Positions 47,033 through 58,900 are shown, counted from the first letter of the stretch. The stretch: DNA of 64,000 bases from Combretum micranthum (GCA_024138025.1 JAMXBD010001036.1:1-64000), one strand, 5' to 3'. The notes: generated by a model from the letters alone, not told the origin. Made by a program: numbers and translations.

Positions 47033-48201
47033 CTTAACCAACCATTATTTCTTTTATCCTTTTACGCATAATTAAAACAATAATGACAAAAAGATAAGGG
47101 AAGTTGAAGGTTACACTAGATTTAACACGGAGTCCAGCCCACACTCTAGTCTCCACAATCTACAATTTGCCTCATTCAACAAGGACTTCACACATTTTAT
47201 TATTCACAAACAATTACTTCACAAAGAAGAATTCACAACAAATGTCTCACAACAGAGGACTTCACTAATGCCTCAACACAAGAACTTCACAAATGCCTCA
47301 ACACAAGGACTTTACAAATGCCTCGTCAAGAGGACGCCATCAATTGCCTACACACATGTAGAACTTCATATAGATGCCTCACACTAAATGCCTACACATA
47401 GGTAGGACTTCACATAGGTGACTCACAATAAAACATTTAAATAAAACATGTGAATAGTGCCTTACAATATTAGCTCACTAATCTCATGAATAACACTATT
47501 CACTTAACAAATACAAATACAAAATGAGAGAGTATTTTAACATAATATCATCTTATTAAGCTCTATTCTCTTTTTTGACTCGTTGTCATCACTGAAAAAA
47601 CACCCCAAAATATTATTTATATATAATAGTAGCTTTAAAAATATAGTTGTTCACCCTCAAAAGAACCTCCAACGATCAAATCTAAAAGTCTGCAACGGCT
47701 AGTCTATAAATTGCCGCACCCTAAATCTTTTTGCACCCTAAACTCGTCATACCTCAAATTTCCCCTCAACTAAGTTTGTGCTTGTCAAGCCTTAGATTTA
47801 AACTTGTCTGACCTTGGAGCATGTCACACCTTAACTTGTCGCGCCTTTGATTTAGCCTTCAACCAAGTATGTATTCTTTGATCTCATCGAGTCTGAGACT
47901 TGAGCTTGTTGAGTGTGGATTTTGAGCATATTGAGTTTTGTTTTGACCTTGTTGTGCCCTAATCATTGAACACATTGAGCACTCAACATGACTCGTAAAA
48001 AAGTCTATGCAAATATAAATTTGTTTCTGCAAAATTTGCAGAGAACAACACATATATAAACATAAGAACATATATACACAATAAAGTTTAAACATATCAA
48101 AAACAAGTTTAGCTTATTAAATATAACTTAACTAAGTTGTGGAGTATTTGTATAATATGTTTTTTCATCAAAATAAGATTGTAACTTCCCATGATTCATC
48201 A
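47033..48201 (-). repeat. LTR of small element, segment right of the CACTA insertion
   Basis: It continues the LTR at CTTAACCAACC, exactly where the uninterrupted LTR at about 29932 continues. It contains more copies of the 'acttcacaaatgcctca' unit (47180-47410) than the other LTR. Confidence 0.8.
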
Positions 48202-48206
48202 AAATA
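48202..48206. other. Target-site duplication, right copy
   Basis: AAATA, matching 29837-29841. Confidence 0.75.
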
Positions 48207-50900
48207 AAACTTAGAAATGCACAATTGACTTATGAGCTAAGAATGTATAAATACAATCCTGAGTATATAGAAGCAAACTAAATTATGAGAATAATTCAAA
48301 TAGTTTTGAACATAGATAAATTATAATCTAATCGATATTTAAAATATCGAGACTCTAAATTCATCAAACTGCTCCAAAAGAACTTATGTGATTATATTAA
48401 TGTGACAATGTATCAAGTAAATGAATATATTTGTAAGATACTTAAAATCTCTTTTTATGTAATATTTTTCCTAAACCTCTAACAGTGTACAACTTATTAT
48501 CTTGAGATTTTTTTTTTCTTAAATAAAGATTCAAAAGACTAAAAGACAATGCTAATTAATGACTCAAGTCATTAATGCAATAATTTATTTCCTTATATTG
48601 GATAATGTGTCAATAAATTTACAATAATATTTTATATAACAAATGTTATTACACTAGTATATAGTAAAAATTTTCTATATAAGAATTAGCTTCATTTATA
48701 GATAAAATATATATGTGATAACACTATTATTATAAATAAATACATAAATATAAGTAATAATAAAATCTAAGTAGACTTTTCAAACTCTTGAAAATAAAGG
48801 AGAAAAACATGAAATCAGACGAGGGGAATTCTTCTGAAGGTTTAATAAGTGTCAACAGGAAATCCAAATTCATTGACTTTCAACTAACTACCTCTTTATT
48901 TTCAAATCCATATTCAGAACCTGAGCAACAAATGATAAAAAATAGTAATAAAATAAAATAAAATAAAGCACTCTTAATGCATAAGGAAACAAATCAGCCA
49001 CGCAATCAAGGACAAAGACAATAATGAACCAATCACATCAAAGCTTTTCTTCTAAAGGAAGATAGAATATCAGCAGATTAAGGGATCAATACAACTAGTT
49101 TATTTAGTTCTTACATATTACTTCTCTTGCTCGTTTGCTTTCACTTCCATTCCCCCCATCTTTCATTTTCATTTTCATTTTCTACCTCGTTCAACGACCA
49201 CTATCTTCCATTGCCCCACACTAGAAAACCCACAAGAACATTAGAAACTTGGTTCAAACTTGCCATACAACCCTTGTCTCTTTCTTTCTCTCGGTGCTTG
49301 GTCTTTCTTCTCCAAGCTTTGTTTTTGTTTTCCTTCTCGCTGGAGTGGTTGTCACCTTTCGTTGGCTGCAACCAATGGAAACCATTCTTTCTCCACTGCC
49401 TGCCGCATAACGGAAATTTTATAATATTTCAACCTACTTCCAAACATAAGGTTCACAGATTTCTTTGGATAAAGGAAATTTCTACTTGCAATTTCCACAC
49501 TTTGAGGTAAACTATTCTATTCTATCCAAATATTGCTTCCAAATCTTCGTAGTAATTTAGGGAAAAAAAGTAGTGATAATAAATAAATAAAAATAGTTGA
49601 TTCTCTTTGATTGGAAGCCATGACAAAAACAAAAACAAGAAAATATGGGAGCAGATATATATAGCTTAGCAATTATATTAAAAGAAGAAGAAGAAGAAAA
49701 AAGAAAGTATATTATAGTGTTTTCTATGTTAGTTGGATTAAAGCCTACGGATGGAGATGAAATTTTATTATTTTGCTGTCAATATCTGGATGATTACTTA
49801 AAAGGTAAAAATGTAAAAATGGTTATATATATATATATATGTATGTATGTATATAAGAAATAAAATAATTAAACAAATAAATAAAAATATATTTGTTGGT
49901 AGAGTTCTTGGTGAACTTAGAAGAAGGGAGATTATGTGTGGTTAATATAAGCTTTGATGCTGCCATATATTTAATTTGTGCGGTTAAAATAGGTATAATA
50001 AAAGAAAATTAATTTTATTGTGTCATTCATAGAATTTGAGACACTAAAAGTTAATCATGTAAAGCTTATATATGTATGCATGTAAAGTGATATTTTATGA
50101 AAACTACATGATTTTGGCTTATCATAAAAAATTATATTTATTGAAGGTAAATGATAATAAGTATCACGGTCACTTGTATAGCTGGAATAAGAAAAGAAAG
50201 AGTTAGAATAATAAGTTATTAAGTAGTGTTCAAATTATTTAATTACTTGATGATGTTGTCTTGTCGAATAAAATAGAATGAGGAATTAAGGATAACCTAT
50301 GGATTAATCATAAAACTATACGGAAGTACATTTAAAATATCAACTTGATTACTGTATCAATATAAAGATTGTGAGTGAGCTTCAAAACAAATATTTATAT
50401 GTGTCAAAGGGAATTAAATTGACTAAGATATATCCAAATTAAGAAAACTAGTTAAACTAAGTTTCTAGGACGACCTCACCTACTTATATTGGTATTGCAC
50501 CTCAACGCTAACATTACGTTAGAAAATTTATTGAGTTACATGAAAGTATGATCCAAGAGCTTTCTAATGACAACTCATGTAGATAACATGGATGAGAAAC
50601 AAAGAAGAGGTGTCAAAAACACAAAAATTCCCTAAAACCAAGAAACTATTACCTACATAGATTAATTATCTAAGTCAATCTTAGTGATTATTTTGTTATC
50701 ATATTTCTCTACGTAGGTGACCAAATCACAATTTCAAGGAATTTCTAAGGATATTATCAAGTGAGCAATGGTACTCAGGTGAGGGAGTTCTAATGATTTG
50801 ATGTCTATTTGTGCTTTCTATTGTTTATTGTTATGTTGGTTATATTACTCGTCTGTTGACTGACTAGTTGTTATGAGTGCCATCATCTGCATGATCACCG
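48207..50900. other. Intergenic DNA, no confident gene
   Basis: AT-rich. The ORF 49127-49510 (127 codons, Ser/Phe/Leu-rich, pyrimidine-rich strand) has no recognised domain. The ORF 49645-49863 includes GLKPTDGDEILLF and QYLDDYLKGK, faintly like the start of a NAC domain (see findings). A (TA)n(TATG)n run is at 49822-49855. Confidence 0.45.
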
Positions 50901-52330
50901 GAACAAATTGATAACATTAAATACTCAATTAAATTTATTGAGCTTGTATGTTCAATATGGATTTTGATAAGACAATATAATGTACAATTAATTATTCAAT
51001 TATGAAAAACTGCACTTAATTAGTCAAACAATATGATGAATAATATGCTATGATATAATGTGTGTGTTGCGTGTTTTTATGAAGATTGTGCAGGTTTTAG
51101 CAGGAACAAATTAGTAATGAACAGTCTTAGTCGAGGAAAAAGTCGAGAGCTAGACTACTTTATTCACTGAGACACGACAAACTTACGACCAAAGCTAGAC
51201 AAGTCAAAAAATGCAGAGTCATTGGTCGTGAGTCATGTTGAGGGCTCAACGAGTCTACTAAAGGCGCAACAAGCTAAAAGTCTTAAACTCGACAAATTAA
51301 AAAAAATGTACAATCTTGGTTAAGGGTCATGTCGAGAGCTCGATATGTTAAATTATTAAGGCTAAAACCAACACTTGACGAGCTCAAACATACATAGCTC
51401 TAGTCGATGGTCAAAATTAAGATGTGATGAATGTATGGCATGACAAGTTTGAACTCAAAACTCAATGGAGTCTATGTGAGCAAAAACTTGATCAATGGCA
51501 AAAATTAGGCGCGATAGTTTAAATGAATGAGTCAATGTGGCAAAAAGAGCCATTAAAGCGCATTTAATGCTTAGCAACTTAAAGACGTTATCTCCAACGA
51601 ATATTTGAATTTTGAAGGCGATAAATACTCTGTCTTGGGAGATTCAGGGAAAAAAAAAAGAGAGAAGTGTGGAAGTGAAAAAGTGCATTTATTTGCGGAC
51701 AAACAAATAATTAATTTTCTTATTCTTTTCTCATTAACTTGTTAATATTTGGAAAGAGAGAGAAAAATATTCTAGTACTTTATTCTTATATCTATAATTT
51801 ATCAGTGAGCATCTAGAAGAGAAAGGAAAATATATTTCCTAAGTGTTGTAAAAGTGGTTTATCGCTCAGCTTGAGCATGTTTATTTGGTGATTAATAAAG
51901 TGGTGATGAAGTTCTTGATTGGAGGCATTGGTGGATCATAGGCCGAATTCCATATTAAATCTAGACTCAAATTTTCTATCCCTATCCCTACCTCTATCTC
52001 TTTCATATTTCATATTATAACCTACTGTATAATATTTGCTAATATTAAAGTAAAATTTGATATGTTGCATTAAATTAATTATTTGAGCATTTTAGGGAAA
52101 ATACTCAATCCACACACCCTACCTCTCGAGTATTTTCTAGTGTATTTTCATGTTTTCAAATTAATTGGATATACTTGTTGGATGCGATTGAACCCCTTCA
52201 TAGGAAATGTCTTAGATTTGTAATTGAAAGTATTTTTAAAACATATCTCTAAAGAAACGTGACTTGAAGTATCTTAAGTTGCTCTTTTAGTTTTTTGAAA
52301 TTGCTGAGTTTTACCAAAATAATTTATAAA
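50901..52330 (+). repeat. Possible degenerate LTR, related in style to the small element
   Basis: 51100-51560 is rich in short 'gtcgagagctcgac' and 'gacaagtttgaactc' phrases, like the LTRs at 29842 and 47033 but in the opposite orientation. It is followed by GCGATAAATAC (about 51620) and purine-rich leader-like sequence. No termini or primer site could be fixed. Confidence 0.35.
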
Positions 52331-52365
52331 ATAAACTTAGGACATTTCAAGTAATGTTTTGATAG

Positions 52366-52630
52366 TGGATGTTGCTTGATTCAAGGTCCACTTATCATGT
52401 GGTGATGGTAAATGTTACTGAGTCGAGTTCTACTTGTTATAATCACCATAATTGCGTAACAATAGATGTTGCCTAAGTCAGGGTCTATCTACGATGCTAA
52501 AAGGTTTAGTCACCCACGTTGAGCGAAGGTCGATATTGCTTGAGTCGAGGTCTACCTGTCATATTCACTAACATTGGGCAAAAATGGATGTTACTTGAGT
52601 CAGAATCTACCTAAGATAATAGAAATGTAG
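52366..52630. repeat. Degenerate minisatellite, 55-65 bp units
   Basis: Variants of 'gatgttgcttgagtcgaggt' followed by 'ctacct' start near 52369, 52413, 52467, 52530 and 52587. Confidence 0.55.
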
Positions 52631-53869
52631 ACAGTGCAAATCTACACTACCTATCTCTCCAAACTGCCATAGATTTGTTACTTGTATTTATCATGTGTGC
52701 ATTCATATTGTGTGTCGATAGATTTGCATGAATGTTAATTTAATGTTTATAACTTACGTGACCAATAGTAGTAAGGAACAAACTCACTAAGCCATGGTTT
52801 TGCTAATATCCCTAGAGTTTGCTTTTGTAGGAAAATAAAAAAATTGGTTTGGATAGGATCTAAGTACAGAGCATGCCAAAGATCAAGCTAAATTAGTTAA
52901 CAGATTAGAAAGTTGATGAACTAAATATAGTTAAGAGAAAAAAACTTAAAACTTGATTTTTTTTTTCCTTTCTTAAACTTCCTTTTCCTTTAATAAATTC
53001 TTTTAATAGTAGTTGATAGATAGATCTAAGTTTGCCTTATCTTATCTTTTGATAAGTGTCGAGCCTGGATTTTTCCACTATCTGGTTCATTTCTCCTAAC
53101 CCGATTCATATTAAACCCGAACCCATTTAACATGAATCCTCGACTAGGGTTAAAAGAAATTTTAATTTTTGAAAACTTTTAGAGTCGCTTCCCGATATAA
53201 ATCTGGAAAAAATAAAAGCTAGGATCAATGGGTCGGTTGATCCTAACTTAGCTACTAGTCTGCGAAAATTTGATTTAAAAACCAAACTTTTAAAACCGGA
53301 TATCATGGATTCGGGGGCTAACCTATTAAAACCAAATGGTTGCCACTTTTGGAATTTCAAATTTATAGTTTATCCTTTATATGCTCAAAAATTCAAATAT
53401 TATACGAAAATATTATTCACAAATGATGTCATTCATTTTTATTTTTATGTATTTTTTTATTATCTATTTTTCCTTAGGATATGAATATCAACAAACATTT
53501 GTATTTACAACATAATTATTTACAATAATATTGAAAAAAAAAAACAAAAACATTTTTACATTTTTTTTATGTCGCCCCGTAGGTGCCTACGTACTCGCTA
53601 ATCGAGATCAGACAAAACGTAGTTCTTTTGGAAAGAACTTAATTTGTTGATCAATTTTATATTTTTGAACTATTCTCACTTTAAGTTCATTAAATTTTAA
53701 ATTTTTATGAAAATCATTTTTGATGATCCTATGATCTAATCAATTGATTTTTTATTTTATGAAAACATATTTTTCTAAGTCCAAAAAATCATTTTTTCTA
53801 AAACCATTTCATGATAATTCATGGCTACTCTAATGCTACATGAAAAATCAATTTGATTAAACTTGAATG

Positions 53870-54290
53870 AATATTTTCATAGCAAATTTATGAAAATGTT
53901 CTGATTGAAAATTTTTTATTATTTCATAGCCAATTTATGAAAATAATCCTGATGAAAACTTAATGATTATCTTCATAGTAAATTTATGAAGATAACTTGA
54001 TTGAAAACCTTTGGTATTTTCATAGTAAATTTATGAAAATAATTTAATTGAAAACTTTATGATTATTTTCATAGCAAATTTATGAAAATAATTTGAACAA
54101 CTTAATGATTATCTTCATAGCAAATTTATGAAGATAATTTGATGAAAACTTTTAATTATTTTTATAGACAATTTATGAAAATAATTTTGATTAAGCTTTA
54201 ATAATTGTCTTCATAGCAAATTTATGAAGATAATTTGGTGAAAAAACTTGATTGATTATCTTCATAGTAAATTTATGAAGATAATTTGAT
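53870..54290. repeat. Nine tandem hairpin-forming units inside the LTR
   Basis: Units of 45-50 bp, each with a palindrome such as ATTATCTTCATA, a 7-base loop (GCAAATT or GTAAATT) and TATGAAGATAAT. Cores lie near 53873, 53921, 53966, 54015, 54062, 54107, 54154, 54203 and 54253. Four units have CTTC/GAAG arms; five have TTTC/GAAA-type arms, one of them with a G-U pair. Confidence 0.85.
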
Positions 54291-54804
54291 TAAAACTTTA
54301 TTATTTTCATAATCTCAAAAAATTATATTTAACAATAATTCATTTTCATTTTCATTCATCTCATTCATCATTCATTAAAGTATTTTTGAAAAAACAAATT
54401 CATTTTTTTTTTCTAAAAAATTCAATCATCTTTTATTCAAAAGCAATTTTGGTTTTGGAAAACCCATTTTGTCATTTTTATTTATTTTTATTTTATTTTT
54501 TTTTCAATAATCACACATAAATTCACAACATATTCAAAATATATTACAATACATTAAAATTATTTTCATGAATCAAATACACATTTCTAAAAGCAATTTA
54601 TGTATAAATACATATTTAAAAAATATTCAAAAATTTCAAAAATTACTAAAACAAGTAAATTTATATGAAAAATAATTATTTTGATTTTTTTTTTGGATTT
54701 TTCTGAATTTTTCTAAATTTTTTATGAATTTTTCTGAATTTTTTACTATTTTTTTTCTATTTTCCTAAATTAATTATATAATAAAAATATGATAAAATAA
54801 TGCA

Positions 54805-54995
54805 GACTGACCTGGGCCGTTAGATGGAGCGGATGCGATCTGGATCGTCTGATCTGAAGACCAATCCTAGCCGTCTCATCTCGTTGACTCAATCTGGGGC
54901 GGTGATCACCTTAATCAAATTTGGACCGTTGGATTTGGATGATCGAATTTAGGCCGTCTGATCTGGGCTGACCGTTGACCGTTGACCAGGAGGCG
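54805..54995. repeat. GC-richer block of CCGT/GATC repeats
   Basis: Repeated 'ggccgtctgatctg' and 'gaccgttggattt' phrases, plus a direct TGACCGTTGACCGTTGACC repeat near 54969. It lies 120-310 bp downstream of the LTR TATA box, thus in the probable transcribed leader. Confidence 0.6.
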
Positions 54996-55114
54996 GGTTG
55001 GACTTCGGATTTTCGGATTTTGCAAATTTTGCACAAACTCTTGAATTTTCAGATCTCACTTTCTTAGTGTGTTTTTCTTGAAATTGAATTGTGCATTTGC
55101 CTTGTGTGGTGATC

Positions 55115-55124
55115 CTATTTATAG
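55115..55124 (-). promoter_or_regulatory. LTR TATA box
   Basis: CTATAAATAG on the minus strand, a near-ideal plant TATA box, about 915 bp from the LTR start. Transcription would start about 30 bp downstream and run towards lower coordinates. Confidence 0.65.
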
Positions 55125-55584
55125 TGCTAAGATTAATTGTCGTTTCGTGAATCCATTAATGCTCAATTGTTGGATTACGAATCGTTGTGTTCTTTCATCA
55201 AAACGTTTGGGAATTTGGGAGTCGATTCATGATTAATCCTTCGAATTAGACACGATTCGAGTGTTTAAACTTCATGACTCTTCGTTTGGATGAGTTTAAT
55301 TGAATTAATTCATTCAATTTTGCCATGAATCAAATTTGAAGAGTCACAACTTTTCATATTTTTCCCAATTTTGAAGCTTTGATTGAAGTGTCTTTTGGCT
55401 TACTTTGATGCACGAATTTGGTCCAAAATTAATGTATCCCATGCCTCTTGAGTGTATCTATTTTTTTTTTTTTAAAAAGTTAATGAAGATTTATTGATGG
55501 AATTGTAACCCCAAGTATGTGAACCAACATGACTTTTGGTTGGACAATCCAAAAAAAAAGGCAAAAATAGCAAAATTTTTGCCT

Positions 55585-55680
55585 TTGGCTAGGATCGAAC
55601 TTGGGCTCCTCTCGCACCTGAGCTCATGTGTCAATGTTTTGAACCGTTAGGCCGTGACCTGTGCCTTGGTCATGTAGCTA
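55585..55680 (-). other. tRNA-like stretch in the LTR
   Basis: The minus strand reads GGCCTAACGGTT and, 45 bp on, AAGTTCGATCCTAGCC. These resemble the D-arm and T-arm (box B GTTCGATCC) of a tRNA or a tRNA-derived SINE head. No full cloverleaf could be drawn by eye. Confidence 0.35.
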
Positions 55681-56035
55681 ACTCATCACTAATTAAGGTT
55701 TTTGGAAAAATGAGTTTAATTAAACAAAAATGAAAATTTGTTTAATTAACTTTAAAAATGATTTATAATAAAACATATACTATATTGAGCTCAAATATTT
55801 TCTATATATTTATCTCTCATTTTATTATTTTTTCTTTCTATTTTTTATTCTCTCTCTTTTTTTATTTCTCTCTTTTTTATTCTCTTTTTTTATTTTTATT
55901 CTTTTCTTTTCTCTCTATTTCTCACTCCCTTTTTTTTATTATTTTCACTCTCTCATTTTTTATGAGCTCAATATAATATTAATTTTTATTATAAATTTAA
56001 GCCTTAATTAATTGGGCAAAAATTGAGTGTCTACA

Positions 56036-56050
56036 ACTGCCCCTCTTGTG
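56036..56050 (-). other. Polypurine tract
   Basis: Reverse complement CACAAGAGGGGCAGT abuts the LTR start TGTAGACACTC. Confidence 0.85.
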
Positions 56051-56190
56051 GCTAAGTTTGAATAAAATTTGGCTACAAAGACAAAAGATAGCCAATTTTT
56101 GCTCACTTGATAGAACCTAGGTCATCATTTTTTTGACTTCTAAACAATGGTATCAACTTGACAGGATGGATTTGGTCATTTGGACTTTGT

Positions 56191-56580
56191 CACCATCTGG
56201 AATGGATGGATTTCTGAATTTTGTCTTGATCACCATCTTGAATGGATGGATTTCTGAATTTTGTCTTGATCACCATCTTGAATGGATGGATTTCTGAATT
56301 TTGTCTTGATCACCATCTTGAATGGATGGATTTCTGAATTTGGTCTTGATCACCATCTTGAATGGACGGATTTCTGAATTTTGTCTTGATCACCATCTTG
56401 AATGGATGGATTTCTGAATTTGGTCTTGATCACCATCTTGAATGGATGGATTTCTTAATTTTGTCTTGATCACCATCTTTAATGGATGGATTTCTGAATT
56501 TTGTCTTGATCACCATCTTGAATGGATGGATTTGGAATTTTGGTCACCATCTTGAAAGGATGGATTTGGAATTTTGGTCA
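56191..56580. repeat. 40-bp minisatellite in the element's 3' UTR
   Basis: Eight uninterrupted 40-bp units starting at 56191, 56231, 56271, 56311, 56351, 56391, 56431 and 56471 (caccatcttgaatggatgga and so on), then two shorter 34-bp variants at 56511 and 56545. Units differ at only one or two bases. Confidence 0.95.
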
Positions 56581-57009
56581 GTACTAGACTATCTGTCGAG
56601 TCTAGACTGAGAGGTACTTGTGATTTTTCAATCCACTGGGGTTTTTTTTTTTTTGGGTGAGAACATGACAATTTTGGTTCCATATCCAACATCGATGACC
56701 AAAAAACATGCTTCAATTTTCTTTTTCTATCAAAATTAGTTATCCTTGCAATAATATCTTATTCTAAAATAAGAACAGTCAACAGACCAAACTGTATAAA
56801 TGCATTCATTCAGCATTATAAGATGCTCAAATTTCTTTCTCTGATGATTCAAATGGTGTTTGGTTGGAAATTTATTTGGAAGAATTTTGTGGGTCAGGCT
56901 TTGATCCAACTCCAGAGAATTTCAGGGATATCAACTTTGCTTATAATTAATCAAAATAAAATCAATTGATCACTTGAAATGACAAATTTTGTTGATCAAG
57001 GATAATACA
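56581..57009 (-). other. 3' untranslated region between integrase end and minisatellite
   Basis: Non-coding, AT-rich, with a poly-T run at 56643-56655. No gene is seen. Confidence 0.5.
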
Positions 57010-58240
57010 ACTTTACAGCATCTGAGTTCACAGGATCCTTTAAATCGGGTCCATCCATTTGGGAAAGGATTAATGCTCCTCCCGACAAGACCTTCTTCAC
57101 TATCTATGGTCCTTCATAATTTGGCGTGAACTTTCCCCTGGAATCTTACACATTTAGCAATACTTTCTCAGAATCAAATCACCTTCTTGGAAATTTCTTG
57201 GCTTGACTTTCTTATTAAACGCTCTAGCCATTCTTTGTTGATACAATTGCCCATGACACATGGCAGTCGACCTTTTTTCATCTAAAAGATTTAACTATTC
57301 AATCCTTTGTCTAACCCATTCAGTTTCTTCGAGCTCTTTTTCAGCCAGTACTCGGAGTGAAAGAATCTCAACTTCTACTGGTAAAACGCTTCAGTCCCAT
57401 ATACCAAGGAATAGGGCGTTGCCCCAGTTGACACTCTTACAGAAGTTCGATACGCCATCAATGCTAATGGGAGCATTTCATGCCAACTTTGTATGCAATT
57501 GTCATCTTCTCAATGATTCTTGATGTTTTTGTTGGCGGCTTCTACTGTTCCATTCATTTGCAGGCGATATGGAGTGGAATTCCGGTGTTTAATTTTGAAT
57601 TGCTGACATAAATCAGCCATTGCATTGTTATTCAAATTTGTACCATTATCGGTAACGATACTTTCTGGAGTTCCATATCGAGCAATAATATCTCTTTTGA
57701 TGAATCGCACCACAACGGCTTTTGTCACACTGGCGTATGAAGCGGCTTCAACCCACTTGGTAAAGTAATCGATTGCAACCATATGAATCGATGACCATTT
57801 GAAGCTTTTGGCGAAATTGGCCCAATTACATCTATTCCCCACATTGAGAAAGGCCATGGTGTCGACATTGACTGTAATTCCTTTGGAGGAGCATTTATCT
57901 TGTTTGAGTAAATTTGACATAAAGACAAGATCTCACATGTTTGATACAGTCCGATTCCATGGTTAACCAGAAATATCCTAGCCTCATAATCTTTTTAGCT
58001 AGCATATATCCGTTCATATGAGGTCCACATACTCCCTCATGAACTTCTTCCATTATTTTTTGAGCTTCTTTTTTCATCTACACATCTCAACAGGGTTGTA
58101 TCGAACGACCTTCTGTATAGGGTATCTCCACTTAACAAGAATGACTTGCCAGACGCCTCAATGATTTTCTGATCCTTTTTTGTAGCACACTCAAGATAGC
58201 TACCTGTTTGCAAGAAAATTTTGATATCTGAAACCATGGT
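57010..58240 (-). pseudogene. Integrase of Tat-lineage element
   Basis: Zinc-binding region at 57895-58077 (HEGVCGPHMNGYMLAKKIMR, then HVRSC). The catalytic core is split over two frames: PWPFSMWGIDVIGPISPK (first Asp, about 57850), DYFTKWVEAASYASVTKAVV, GTPESIVTDNGTNLNNNAMA (second Asp, about 57650) and MNGTVEAANKNIK (Glu, about 57530). The C-terminal part, to about 57010, is readable only across several frames. The domain set is complete, but the gene is broken by indels and stops. Confidence 0.88.
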
Positions 58241-58900
58241 TCATTCGACTCAACACACGCAGAATGCGGGTTCACTTCTTATTCGGACTTGCAAAGGTCG
58301 TATTCTTGCTCCTTCAGTGAATTGGATTAAGGAGGCCAGAGTAGCCAATGCATCAGCAAATTGATTCTGAGTTCTCGGCACATAAGTGAAGGAAATTTCT
58401 TTGAATCTTTCTGCTAACTCAGCCAAGTGATTATGATAAGGAATCAACTTGGGATCCTTAGTTTTAAACTCGCCTCGAGTTTGAAAATGATAAGTGATGA
58501 ATCTCCAAACACTTCAGCTCCTCGATATTCATTTGAATTGCCATTTCTAATCCCATGATGCATGCCTCGTATTCCGCTACATTATTTTGTAGGGAAACAT
58601 TAATCTGGCTGATGCCGGGAACTGTTCTTCTTTTGGTGAGATGAGGACTGCCCCTATTCCACACCCGTATACATTGGCTGCTCCATCGAAATACAACTTC
58701 CAACTGTTGCTTTCGTTCTGTTTCTGCTATCCTGATACCTTCATCTGGAAACTGATCTTGTTCCTTTAATTCTTCATCATCAACTGGGCTTTCTGCGAGT
58801 TGATCAGCTAAAACTTGTCCTTTGACTGAACTTTGACTTACATAAGTGATATCAAATTCAGAAAGCAGCATCTGCCATTTCGAGATTCGACCAACCAAAG
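58241..58900 (-). pseudogene. Second (archaeal-type) RNase H domain
   Basis: Frame 58464-58898 carries VSLQNNVAEYEACIMGLEMA and frame 58250-58447 carries FTYVPRTQNQFADALATLAS, typical of the extra RNase H that Tat elements acquired between their own RNase H and integrase. The segment LAESPVDDEELKEQDQFPDE is the usual linker. A deletion or frameshift near 58460 separates the two parts. Confidence 0.8.

Larger units (their letters stand above)
29842..48201 (-). mobile_element. Small non-autonomous LTR retrotransposon, split by a CACTA element
   Basis: Two LTRs (29842-30977; 31343-31435 plus 47033-48201) flank only 365 bp of interior. The primer site is at 31329-31340, a purine-rich tract adjoins the LTR at about 30978, and the 5-bp duplication AAATA matches on both sides. 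Without the CACTA insertion the element is about 2.8 kb. With no coding region it fits the small non-autonomous (TRIM/SMART-like) class, although its LTRs are longer than usual for TRIMs. Confidence 0.75.
53057..56035 (-). repeat. 3' LTR of Tat-lineage element, 2979 bp
   Basis: On the minus strand it begins TGTAGACACTCAATTTTTGC right after the polypurine tract and ends CCAGGCTCGACA. Internal landmarks are the tRNA-like stretch (55585-55680), the TATA box (55115-55124), a GATC/CCGTTGGAT-rich block (54805-54995), the hairpin array (53870-54290) and a CCTACGTACTCG..ACGTAGTTC block (53580-53630) that I associate with plant Ty3/gypsy LTRs. Confidence 0.85.

Noticed and set aside
49127..49510. 127-codon ORF that looks membrane-like
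   Set aside because: Phe/Ser/Leu content follows from a pyrimidine-rich strand; no signal peptide plus domain pattern, no family recognised.
55758..55976. 72-codon Phe/Ser-rich ORF
   Set aside because: Product of a T/C-rich tract within the LTR.
56191..56580. Considered as a CRISPR-like array because of regular spacing
   Set aside because: Units are contiguous with no unique spacers; plant DNA; it is a minisatellite.
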